DNA of 6,184 nucleotides, from NCBI GenBank assembly GCA_900771065.1, contig CAAGMP010000168.1:1-6184 (forward strand), written 5' to 3'. The first letter of the stretch is position 1. The number at the start of each line of letters is the position of its first letter. Origin of the DNA: an uncultured Acinetobacter sp. (GTDB lineage: Bacteria > Pseudomonadota > Gammaproteobacteria > Pseudomonadales > Moraxellaceae). Shown here piece by piece: positions 1-5,641 of the stretch. Under the pieces are notes generated by a model that ran no database searches, was not told the DNA's origin, and was given only the letters and a program-made list of their open reading frames with translations. Both the position numbers and the translations under genes were made by a program.

Positions 1-902
1 ACTTCGACTAAGCCACGTTCAGTCAATTTGATACCGCAATCTTCTGCCAATAAACCTTCAGCATATGCACGACGACCAACGCAAACAATTAACTTATCAA
101 AAGTTTGCTCTTTGTCTTCGCCACCTTGCGTGTACTTAACCGTTACTTCACGACCATTGATTTCAGTACCAGCAACTTTAGCACCAACACGGATCTCTAA
201 ACCTTGTTTGGTTAAAAGTTTTTGGTATTCTTTCGCAAGTGCTTTGTCAGCCATTGGTAAGAATGCATCCGTTGCTTCAAATACAACAACTTCTGCACCT
301 AAACGACGCCAAACTGAACCCAACTCTAAACCAATAACGCCTGCACCAATCACACCTAAACGCTTAGGTACTTCTTGGAACTCTAATGCGCCAGTTGAAT
401 CTACGATTAAGTCTTGATCAACAGGAGCAACTGGAATATTTACTGGAACTGAACCTGTCGCCAAAATAACGTATTTCGGTTCTAAAATTTGAGTTTCACC
501 TTCATGAGATACAAACTCAACTTTTTTACCAGCAAGTAATTTACCAGTCCCTTTTAACCACTCGATACCATTACCTTTAAGTAATTGATCAATACCGCCA
601 GTTAATTGGTCAACAATTTTATCTTTACGTGCAAGTAATTTTGCAAGATCAAACTGTACTTCACCTGTTGTAATACCATGGTCAGCTAAGTGATGAACGG
701 TATCTTCATAACGATGAGAAGAATCAAGCAATGCTTTTGAAGGAATACAACCGACGTTTAAGCATGTACCACCTAAAGATGGTTTGCCTTTATGAATACG
801 TTTTTCAATACACGCCACTTTAAAACCAAGCTGAGCAGCACGAATTGCCGCTTCATAACCACCTGGACCACCGCCAATTACAACTAAATCAAATTGAGAC
901 AT
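1..902 (-). CDS. lpd: Dihydrolipoamide dehydrogenase (E3), 3' end outside window
   Basis: E3 is a flavoenzyme that reoxidises the dihydrolipoyl group on E2 and passes the electrons through FAD to NAD+. The window holds residues 1-300, while the family is usually about 475 residues, so the rest of the NAD domain and the C-terminal dimer domain with the catalytic His-Glu pair are missing. The FAD-binding GGGPGG is at residues 10-15. The redox-active disulfide is the pair C47 and C52 in CLNVGC. The NAD-binding GAGVIG is at 186-191, followed by an acidic residue at the end of the second strand, and CVGRR lies near the window edge. The ATG at 902-900 has a GGAG six bases upstream. It follows sucB by 67 bases on the same strand, which points to the E3 of the 2-oxoglutarate dehydrogenase complex, although such E3s often also serve other 2-oxoacid dehydrogenases. 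No frameshift is seen. Confidence 0.97.
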   Translation of the reverse strand, partial: MSQFDLVVIGGGPGGYEAAIRAAQLGFKVACIEKRIHKGKPSLGGTCLNVGCIPSKALLDSSHRYEDTVHHLADHGITTGEVQFDLAKLLARKDKIVDQLTGGIDQLLKGNGIEWLKGTGKLLAGKKVEFVSHEGETQILEPKYVILATGSVPVNIPVAPVDQDLIVDSTGALEFQEVPKRLGVIGAGVIGLELGSVWRRLGAEVVVFEATDAFLPMADKALAKEYQKLLTKQGLEIRVGAKVAGTEINGREVTVKYTQGGEDKEQTFDKLIVCVGRRAYAEGLLAEDCGIKLTERGLVE

Positions 903-908
903 GCTTAT

Positions 909-912
909 CTCC
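909..912 (-). promoter_or_regulatory. lpd ribosome binding site, abutting a hairpin
   Basis: GGAG lies six bases before the lpd ATG and fixes that start. It begins directly after the six-T tract that closes the hairpin at 913-949. If the lower stem is extended by C950-C951 pairing with G911-G912 across two unpaired T's, part of this site would be covered. That makes lpd translation potentially sensitive to the state of the hairpin. The site itself is clear; the coupling is inference. Confidence 0.75.
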
Positions 913-949
913 AAAAAACGAGCTCAAAGGATCACTCTGAACTCGTTTT
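913..949 (-). terminator. Terminator-like hairpin between sucB and lpd
   Basis: Read on the minus strand, 949-935 pairs with 929-915 as a continuous 15-bp stem with two G-T wobbles, around a five-base TGATC loop. The 3' arm runs into six T's (918-913), and the 5' arm carries the matching A run. This is the form of an intrinsic terminator, starting about 20 bases after the sucB stop. Because lpd follows on the same strand with its SD touching the T tract, it more likely works as a partial terminator (attenuator) or as a processing or 3'-end-stabilising element than as the operon end. The stem has many A-T pairs, so termination strength cannot be judged by eye. Confidence 0.65.
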
Positions 950-969
950 GGTTATTTTTAAAACTAAAA

Positions 970-2160
970 TTATAAATCAAGAATGAGTTTAGCTGGTTCT
1001 TCTAACAATTCTTTAATTGTTACAAGGAAACCTACTGCTTCTTTACCATCGATTAAACGGTGGTCATAAGAAAGTGCTAAATACATCATTGGAAGAATTT
1101 CAACTTGACCATTTACAGCCATAGGACGCTCTTGGATTTTGTGCATACCCAAAATAGCTGTTTGTGGCGTATTTAAAATTGGAGTAGATAACAATGAACC
1201 GAAAGTACCACCGTTAGTAATAGTGAATGTACCACCAGTCATGTCTTCAATGCCAAGTTTACCGTCACGTGCTTTATAAGCGTAGTCACGAATACCATTT
1301 TCGACTTCAGCATAGTTCATACGGTCTGTGTTACGAAGAACAGGAACCACTAAGCCACGATCAGAAGATACTGCTACACCGATGTCATAGAAACCATGAT
1401 AAACAATATCATCGCCATCAATTGAAGCATTTACCGCAGGATAACGCTTAAGCGCTTCAGTTGCTGCTTTAACAAAGAAAGACATGAAACCTAAACGTGC
1501 GCCATGACGTTTTTCAAATGCGTCTTTATATTGCGCACGCATTTCCATAATTGGTTTCATGTTAACTTCGTTAAATGTAGTTAACATTGCAGTTTCTTGA
1601 GTTGCAGCAAGTAAACGTTCAGCAACACGTTTACGAAGACGCGTCATTGGAACACGTTTTTCAATACGCTCACCAACAGCAACACTTAAAGGTGCAACTG
1701 CTGCAGCTGGTTTAGTTTGATGATTCGCAACATCTTCTTTAGTGATGCGACCGCCACGACCCGTACCTGTCACATCAGCTGCATTAACACCAGTTTCAGT
1801 TAATGCTTTACGTACTGCTGGTGCTTGGTCTTGAACTTGTGCACGCTCAACGATTGGCGCAGCACCCGCTTGAGTTTGTGCAGAAGTTTGTTCAACTTGT
1901 GCTTGAGCCGCACCAGAAACTGCACCTTCTTCAAAAGAAGCAATCACTTCAGCAGAAAGTACGGTATCACCTTCATTTTTGATGATTGCAGCAATTGTAC
2001 CATCAGCAGGAGCAACAACTTCTAATACTACTTTGTCTGTTTCGATATCACAAATGACTTCATCACGTGAAACTGCTTCACCAGGTTGTTTGTGCCAAGT
2101 TGCGATAGTCCCGTCAGCAACTGATTCAGGGAATACTGGTGCTTTAATTTCGGTTGCCAT
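970..2160 (-). CDS. sucB: 2-oxoglutarate dehydrogenase E2: dihydrolipoyllysine succinyltransferase
   Basis: SucB forms the core of the 2-oxoglutarate dehydrogenase complex. Its lipoyl arm takes the succinyl group from E1 and the catalytic domain moves it to CoA. The protein has 396 residues, close to the 405 of E. coli. There is one lipoyl domain at about 1-76, with the lipoylated lysine K43 in ETDKVV. An Ala/Gln-rich flexible linker runs from about 79 to 112. The small E3/E1-binding domain lies at about 113-148 (VRKALTETGV, then GTGRGGRITKEDV). The acyltransferase domain covers about 165-396, with H367 and D371 in DHRLIDG matching the catalytic His and Asp of the family. The ATG has an AGGAG at 2175-2171, ten bases upstream. 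Only 17 bases separate it from the sucA stop, so the two are probably cotranscribed and translationally linked. No defect is visible. Confidence 0.98.
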   Translation of the reverse strand: MATEIKAPVFPESVADGTIATWHKQPGEAVSRDEVICDIETDKVVLEVVAPADGTIAAIIKNEGDTVLSAEVIASFEEGAVSGAAQAQVEQTSAQTQAGAAPIVERAQVQDQAPAVRKALTETGVNAADVTGTGRGGRITKEDVANHQTKPAAAVAPLSVAVGERIEKRVPMTRLRKRVAERLLAATQETAMLTTFNEVNMKPIMEMRAQYKDAFEKRHGARLGFMSFFVKAATEALKRYPAVNASIDGDDIVYHGFYDIGVAVSSDRGLVVPVLRNTDRMNYAEVENGIRDYAYKARDGKLGIEDMTGGTFTITNGGTFGSLLSTPILNTPQTAILGMHKIQERPMAVNGQVEILPMMYLALSYDHRLIDGKEAVGFLVTIKELLEEPAKLILDL

Positions 2161-2177
2161 TCTTAAGAATCTCCTGA

Positions 2178-5012
2178 TTATTCAGCGTCGATCGCTAAAG
2201 CGTCGTTGATGAGCTGAGCTTTTTGTTTTGCATGCAAATATGGTGAGCCACACGCTGGAGCAGCTGATGCTTCGCGACCTGCGTAGCTTAATTTCACCCC
2301 TTGACCTGAAGCCATTAAGCCTTCATACAAGTATGGTGAGATAAATAACCAAGCACCTTGGTTTTTCGGTTCTTCTTGACACCAAACTAATTCTTTAACA
2401 TTTGGATATTGTGCAAGAACTTCCGCTAAGCGTTGTTCTGGATATGGATATAATTGCTCAATACGCACAATGGCAATATTGTTCAATTCTTTTTCACGAC
2501 GTTTTTCAAGTAAATCGTAATAGACTTTACCACCACAAAGCACTAAACGGGTCACATCTGTCTTATTGATGTTGTCAATTTCATCAATCACAGTTTGGAA
2601 TGTGCCTGTTGCAAGTTCATCTAAAGTTGAAACTGCAAGTTTGTGACGAAGTAGTGACTTCGGTGACATCACAATCATTGGTTTACGAATTGGGCGAATT
2701 GCTTGACGACGTAAAGCATGGAAAATTTGTGCTGGTGTTGTTGGTGTCATCACTTGCATATTTTCTTCTGCACAAAGCTGTAAGAAACGCTCTAAACGTG
2801 CAGATGAATGCTCTGGACCTTGACCTTCAAAACCGTGTGGCAATAACATGGTTAAACCACAAACACGCTCCCATTTGGTTTCACCCGATGAGATAAATTG
2901 GTCAATCACCATTTGCGCACAGTTTGCAAAGTCACCAAATTGTGCTTCCCAAATAATTAAACTATGTGGAAGTGTCGTTGCGTAACCGTATTCAAATGCC
3001 AATACTGCCATTTCAGACAATAATGAGTCATAGATTGCAACACGTGGCTGATTTTCTTTGATATGACAAAGTGGAATATAAGTCGAACCATCAACTTGGT
3101 TATGCAATTTCGCATGACGATGTGAGAATGTACCACGACCAACGTCTTCACCTGTCAAACGAACTAGATAACCTTCATCAAGTAAAGTTGCATATGCTAA
3201 AGTTTCAGCAGCACCCCAGTTCAGTGGCATTTCACCTGTTTGCATTTTCAAGCGATCATCAATCACTTTGGCAACTTGACGCTGCATGACAAAGCCTTCT
3301 GGCAATTCACGCATTTTTTGACCAAGCTCTTTTAAACGCTCAACAGGGAAAGTCGTATCCCAAACATCAGTATAATCATGACCTAAGTATGGTGACCAAT
3401 CTACAAACATTTTTGTATTTGGTTCTAATACCAATGCATTTGCAACGTGATTTCCTGCTTCTAAATCAGCACGGTAATCTTCAACCATTTGATCTGCTGC
3501 TGCACGATCTAATACACTTTGTTGTACTAATTGGTCAGCATAAAGCGTACGTGTTGTTGGCTTTTTATTGATCACTTGATACATTAAAGGTTGTGTTGCT
3601 GCTGGTTCGTCAGCTTCGTTATGACCACGACGACGGTAGCAGAATAAATCGATCACAACATCTTTACGGAAAGTATGACGGAAATCGTGTGCTAATTGTG
3701 AAATAAATAAAACTGCTTCAGGATCATCACCATTGACATGGAAAATTGGCGCCTGAATCATTTTAGCGATGTCTGTACAATATTCTGTAGAACGTGCATC
3801 ACGTGGATCAGAAGTTGTAAAACCAACTTGGTTATTGATCACAATATGAACTGTACCACCCACGGTATAACCACGAGTTTGCGACATGTGGAAGGTTGCT
3901 CGGTCCACACCTTGACCCGCAAATGCTGCATCACCATGCACAATAATTGGTAATACATCATCACCACCAATATCTTTACGACGAACTTGGCGCGCACGAA
4001 CCGAACCCTCAACTACAGGTCCAACAATTTCTAAATGCGATGGGTTAAATGCAAGCGCCAAGTGAACTTCGCCACCTGCTGTCATGACATTTGAAGAAAA
4101 ACCTTGGTGATATTTAACGTCACCAGAACCTTTTTTGTGTAGTGCTTTGCCTTCAAACTCACCAAACAAATCAGCTGGGTTTTTACCCATAATATTGACA
4201 AGTAAGTTTAAACGACCACGGTGCGGCATACCGATCACAACTTCTTTACAGCCTACTGCGCCCGCACGTTGAATAAGTTCATTCACCATTGGAATGAATG
4301 ATTCACCGCCTTCTAGACCAAAGCGTTTTGCACCAACAAATTTATTGCCTAAATATTTTTCTAAACCTTCCGCTGCTGTTAAACGCTCTAAAACGTGTTT
4401 TTTCTGTTCAGCAGTAAAGTTAAATTGACCACGCGCACCTTCAAGGCGTTGTTGAATCCAACGTTTTTCTTTGGTATCAACAATATGCATATATTCAGCA
4501 CCAACAGAAGCACAATACGTACTTTCTAATGCTTGAATTATTTCTGCTAAAGTAGCTTCTTCTTTACCAATCGCTAAATTACCTGTATTGAATACAGTAT
4601 CTAAGTCTGATTTGGTTAAACCATGTGCATCAAGTTCTAAATCGAAAGCTTGTTCACGTTTTGCTAAACCTAATGGATCAAGTTTTGCTTTTTGATGACC
4701 ACGATTACGATAAGCAGCAATAAGCTGTAGAACCCCAATTTGACGACGTTCATGCTCGGAACTGACTACGCCTTGAACGACAGGCTGTACACGATTTGAA
4801 TTTCGTCCTAATAAAAGGAATTGCTCACGTACATTGCTGTGTGGTTGATCACCTTTAGGGAATTTATCAAAGTACTGACGCCAATCTTCGCTCACGGACG
4901 TTGGAGCGGTCAAATACTGTTCATAAAGTTCTTCAATATACGCTGCACTGTCAGCGGAAAGTTCAGTATCAAGACGCAATGCGTCAGTAACTTCTTGCAT
5001 TTGTGGACCCAT
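2178..5012 (-). CDS. sucA: 2-oxoglutarate dehydrogenase E1 component
   Basis: SucA is the thiamine-diphosphate E1 enzyme that decarboxylates 2-oxoglutarate and succinylates the lipoyl group of SucB. From the first Met it has 944 residues (E. coli 933). The N-terminal E1 helix, which binds partner subunits, is at about 24-48 (AAYIEELYEQYL...WRQYF). Thiamine- and substrate-site motifs are MPHRGRL (H264), NPSHLE (H326), GDAAFAGQG with D361, and INNQ at 392-395. The pyrimidine-binding half spans about 595-790, with GEDVGRGTFSHRHA at 621-634 and HGFEGQGPEHSSAR at 726-739. The C-terminal domain has EEPKNQGAW at 880-888. The start is uncertain. The ATG at 5012 has an SD only 2-3 bases away. The in-frame ATG at 5000 gives an N-terminus beginning MQE, like the MQ start of E. 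coli SucA, but has a long 12-13 base spacing. An in-frame TAG at 5018-5016 rules out anything further upstream. Confidence 0.98.
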   Translation of the reverse strand: MGPQMQEVTDALRLDTELSADSAAYIEELYEQYLTAPTSVSEDWRQYFDKFPKGDQPHSNVREQFLLLGRNSNRVQPVVQGVVSSEHERRQIGVLQLIAAYRNRGHQKAKLDPLGLAKREQAFDLELDAHGLTKSDLDTVFNTGNLAIGKEEATLAEIIQALESTYCASVGAEYMHIVDTKEKRWIQQRLEGARGQFNFTAEQKKHVLERLTAAEGLEKYLGNKFVGAKRFGLEGGESFIPMVNELIQRAGAVGCKEVVIGMPHRGRLNLLVNIMGKNPADLFGEFEGKALHKKGSGDVKYHQGFSSNVMTAGGEVHLALAFNPSHLEIVGPVVEGSVRARQVRRKDIGGDDVLPIIVHGDAAFAGQGVDRATFHMSQTRGYTVGGTVHIVINNQVGFTTSDPRDARSTEYCTDIAKMIQAPIFHVNGDDPEAVLFISQLAHDFRHTFRKDVVIDLFCYRRRGHNEADEPAATQPLMYQVINKKPTTRTLYADQLVQQSVLDRAAADQMVEDYRADLEAGNHVANALVLEPNTKMFVDWSPYLGHDYTDVWDTTFPVERLKELGQKMRELPEGFVMQRQVAKVIDDRLKMQTGEMPLNWGAAETLAYATLLDEGYLVRLTGEDVGRGTFSHRHAKLHNQVDGSTYIPLCHIKENQPRVAIYDSLLSEMAVLAFEYGYATTLPHSLIIWEAQFGDFANCAQMVIDQFISSGETKWERVCGLTMLLPHGFEGQGPEHSSARLERFLQLCAEENMQVMTPTTPAQIFHALRRQAIRPIRKPMIVMSPKSLLRHKLAVSTLDELATGTFQTVIDEIDNINKTDVTRLVLCGGKVYYDLLEKRREKELNNIAIVRIEQLYPYPEQRLAEVLAQYPNVKELVWCQEEPKNQGAWLFISPYLYEGLMASGQGVKLSYAGREASAAPACGSPYLHAKQKAQLINDALAIDAE

Positions 5013-5013
5013 T

Positions 5014-5017
5014 TCCT
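5014..5017 (-). promoter_or_regulatory. sucA ribosome binding site, ambiguous start
   Basis: AGGA is the only SD-like sequence before sucA. It sits one base from the ATG at 5012 (two from AGG) and about 13 bases from the in-frame ATG at 5000. Neither spacing is ideal, so the SD does not decide the start. Homology to SucA proteins beginning MQ favours 5000. Confidence 0.5.
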
Positions 5018-5037
5018 ATTGCAAAAATATTTTCAGG

Positions 5038-5052
5038 ATGCTTTTTAAGCAC
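5038..5052 (-). promoter_or_regulatory. Small hairpin in the sucA leader
   Basis: On the minus strand, GTGCTT and AAGCAT pair as six base pairs (one G-T) around an AAA loop. It lies 25 bases before the first sucA ATG. It is not followed by a T tract that would make it a terminator. A sequence this short and AT-rich may form by chance. Confidence 0.3.
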
Positions 5053-5085
5053 AACCCATGACTAGTAATGCCAAATTGGTAAACT

Positions 5086-5138
5086 GACATTATTTCCCCA
5101 TTAGGCAGAGCCTCGGGGCATTATCCCTACATTAGGAC
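5086..5138. repeat. 20-base imperfect direct repeat, 31-base offset
   Basis: The plus-strand blocks 5086-5105 and 5117-5136 match at 15 of 20 positions without gaps, both reading G-CATTAT...C...CATTAGG. On the minus strand each contains CCTAATG followed a few bases later by ATAATG. Each block contains the 3' arm of one of the two leader hairpins, so the repeat and the hairpins are likely one duplicated unit. A 31-base offset is also about three helical turns, so a pair of protein sites is an alternative. Confidence 0.5.
5096..5118 (-). promoter_or_regulatory. sucA leader hairpin 2
   Basis: In the minus-strand RNA, CCCC pairs with GGGG and AGGC pairs with GCCT around a three-base TCT loop. 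The two helices are separated by an internal loop (G against AAT). It is the most GC-rich local structure in the spacer. It lies about 84 bases before the first sucA ATG and contains the stop codon of the 28-codon upstream ORF. It has no T tract after it, so it is not a terminator as it stands. Confidence 0.5.
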
Positions 5139-5187
5139 GAACCCAATGTATTACAATGAACGATATACTCGCAATGGCATTATTCAT
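5101..5187 (-). CDS. Possible 28-codon upstream ORF in the sucA leader
   Basis: ATG at 5187 to TAA at 5101 encodes 28 residues: an Ile/Val-rich middle followed by a Pro/Gly/Arg-rich end (WVRPNVGIMPRGSA). A weak AGG lies nine bases upstream. It ends 88 bases before the first sucA ATG, and its codons run through both leader hairpins, so translation would melt them. This is the arrangement of a leader peptide, but no terminator/antiterminator pair is visible. The short length and absent family recognition mean it may be a chance ORF, or part of an intergenic repeat that happens to be open. If the TATAAG at 5196-5191 is the real -10, the message would start too close for this AGG to be used. Confidence 0.2.
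   Translation of the reverse strand: MNNAIASISFIVIHWVRPNVGIMPRGSA
5128..5150 (-). promoter_or_regulatory. sucA leader hairpin 1
   Basis: In the minus-strand RNA, TACATT pairs with AATGTA and GGG pairs with TCC around a TTCG loop. This gives nine base pairs with one bulged T, and one G-T pair closing the loop. It lies 32 bases upstream of hairpin 2, centre to centre, and shares with it the CCTAATG 3' arm. This regular spacing and the shared 3' arm suggest a structured 5' leader of sucA. The pairing is seen directly; regulatory function is inference. Confidence 0.5.
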
Positions 5188-5190
5188 TCA

Positions 5191-5196
5191 CTTATA
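5191..5196 (-). promoter_or_regulatory. Candidate -10 for sucA, TATAAG
   Basis: TATAAG matches the sigma-70 -10 at five of six positions. It would start transcription around 5185, giving a leader of about 170 bases that includes both hairpins. At 16-18 bases upstream only an A-rich stretch is present in the -35 position. TTGCAA at 5224-5219 is 22 bases away, which is too far for normal use. A factor-dependent promoter is possible, because an inverted repeat (5197-5211) sits directly upstream. The call is weak. Confidence 0.25.
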
Positions 5197-5220
5197 CCTA
5201 GTAAAACTAGGCAATTTTTT
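5197..5220 (+). terminator. Short hairpin plus T tract, or operator-like palindrome
   Basis: On the plus strand, CCTAGT pairs with ACTAGG around an AAA loop (5198-5212 give or take one base) and is followed by CAATTTTTT. This has the form of a small plus-strand intrinsic terminator. No plus-strand gene or convincing promoter is visible before it, except a possible unannotated small RNA. Read as DNA, the same palindrome touches the candidate sucA -10 and could bind a regulator. The stem is only six base pairs, so either role is tentative. Confidence 0.3.
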
Positions 5221-5225
5221 GCAAA

Positions 5226-5271
5226 CCGTTTTAATTGAAATAACTTAAAAAAATTATTTTAATTAAAGCGG
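5226..5271. repeat. Long imperfect inverted repeat, 18-base arms
   Basis: Arms 5226-5243 and 5254-5271 are complementary at 16 of 18 positions, from CCG/CGG at the outside to ATAA/TTAT at the inside, around a ten-base loop. In plus-strand RNA the two exceptions become G-U wobbles, giving an unbroken 18-bp stem. In minus-strand RNA they are A-C mismatches. No target-site duplication flanks it, so a miniature transposon is not indicated. It lies about 210 bases before sucA. It could be a DNA site for a regulator, an RNA structure on the plus strand, or an AT-rich coincidence. Confidence 0.55.
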
Positions 5272-5410
5272 CTTAATAAAAAAAAGCGATCATCTTTTTC
5301 ATATATAGCATTGTTCTCGATTTTATCATAACCAAAGAAATTTAATTGATTTTTTTAACACATATCCACGATTTTTCTTGCAGCAAAATCTACCAATAAA
5401 CACTGTATTC

Positions 5411-5416
5411 ATTATA
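5411..5416 (-). promoter_or_regulatory. Candidate -10, perfect TATAAT
   Basis: This is the only exact TATAAT on the minus strand of the spacer. The -35 position 17 bases upstream is AAAAAA, which does not match TTGACA, and there is no extended TG. A start here would give sucA a leader of roughly 390-400 bases. Perfect -10 hexamers also arise easily in DNA this AT-rich. Confidence 0.3.
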
Positions 5417-5447
5417 TCGTGCAAGATTTCAGGTTTTTTCACTGTTA

Positions 5448-5520
5448 GACTTAAGTCATAATACGCTTTTTGTGAATATTTTTTCATCAATTAAAGATTT
5501 TTTACGCTTTATGACATAAA
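5448..5520. repeat. Cluster of palindromes upstream of sucA
   Basis: Several symmetric sites lie together. GACTTAAGTC (5448-5457) is a perfect 10-base palindrome. The sequence at 5508-5520 is a perfect 6+1+6 inverted repeat (TTTATG, one base, CATAAA). GTCATAA (5455-5461) and its complement TTATGAC (5509-5515) form an outer pair. TACGCTTT occurs twice on the plus strand, at 5462-5469 and 5503-5510, 41 bases apart, close to four helical turns. Helical phasing and overlap of the motifs suggest paired operator sites upstream of the sucA promoter. No known regulator consensus is recognised. Confidence 0.35.
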
Positions 5521-5602
5521 TACGTTCACCTCAATACAAAATACAATTTTAAAGCCCAAATTAAAGCATATATTTTAATAAAAATAATGGAGATTTTCTT
5601 AT

Positions 5603-5631
5603 AAAAAAAGCACACCGAAGTGTGCCTTTTT
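5603..5631 (-). terminator. Intrinsic terminator of sdhB
   Basis: On the minus strand GGCACAC pairs with GTGTGC(T) around a TTCG tetraloop closed by C-G, an exceptionally stable loop type. Seven T's follow (5609-5603), and the 5' arm is preceded by matching A's. It begins about ten bases after the sdhB stop and is a textbook rho-independent terminator. The A run on one side and T run on the other mean it could also act on plus-strand transcripts. It separates the sdh message from sucAB-lpd. Confidence 0.93.
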
Positions 5632-5641
5632 AGTGCAAAAC

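Larger units (their letters stand above)
5013..5602. other. Long AT-rich spacer between sucA and the sdhB terminator
   Basis: About 590 bases hold no recognisable gene. Every reading frame on both strands is broken into short pieces, and none of the pieces has both a good SD and a recognisable product. The sucA-proximal third (5013-5220) is less AT-rich and full of short hairpins, as expected for a leader RNA. The rest is very AT-rich and carries inverted repeats and promoter-like hexamers, listed separately. The main promoter of sucAB-lpd should lie here, because a terminator closes sdhB. I cannot fix the transcription start by eye, since the -10-like hexamers lack good -35 partners. Confidence 0.7.

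Noticed and set aside
28..417. 129-codon open frame on the plus strand
   Set aside because: It lies antisense inside lpd, whose frame encodes clear FAD/NAD motifs. Its translation is Ser/Thr/Pro-rich low-complexity sequence, typical of a shadow frame.
2957..3151. 64-codon minus-strand frame inside sucA
   Set aside because: It is in another frame within the conserved transketolase half of SucA. It has no recognisable domain and no SD.
5128..5150. GGGTTCGTCC resembling the T-arm of a tRNA
   Set aside because: The loop pairs as a four-base TTCG tetraloop rather than a seven-base T-loop. No acceptor, D or anticodon arms are found around it.
5226..5271. Miniature transposon (MITE) ends
   Set aside because: The inverted repeat is a single short hairpin with no flanking target duplication and no internal sequence beyond a ten-base loop.
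5326..5412. 28-codon minus-strand ORF starting at 5412
   Set aside because: Its ATG overlaps the TATAAT hexamer, it has no SD, and the Lys/Phe-rich translation looks like random AT-rich sequence.
5230..5495. Three copies of TCAATTAAA in both orientations (5230-5238, 5341-5349, 5487-5495)
   Set aside because: The word is almost all A and T, the copies are irregularly spaced, and one is part of the 5226-5271 repeat. It is expected by chance in this composition.
5013..5602. CRISPR array or phage attachment site in the spacer
   Set aside because: There are no regularly spaced identical repeats, no tRNA gene and no integrase.
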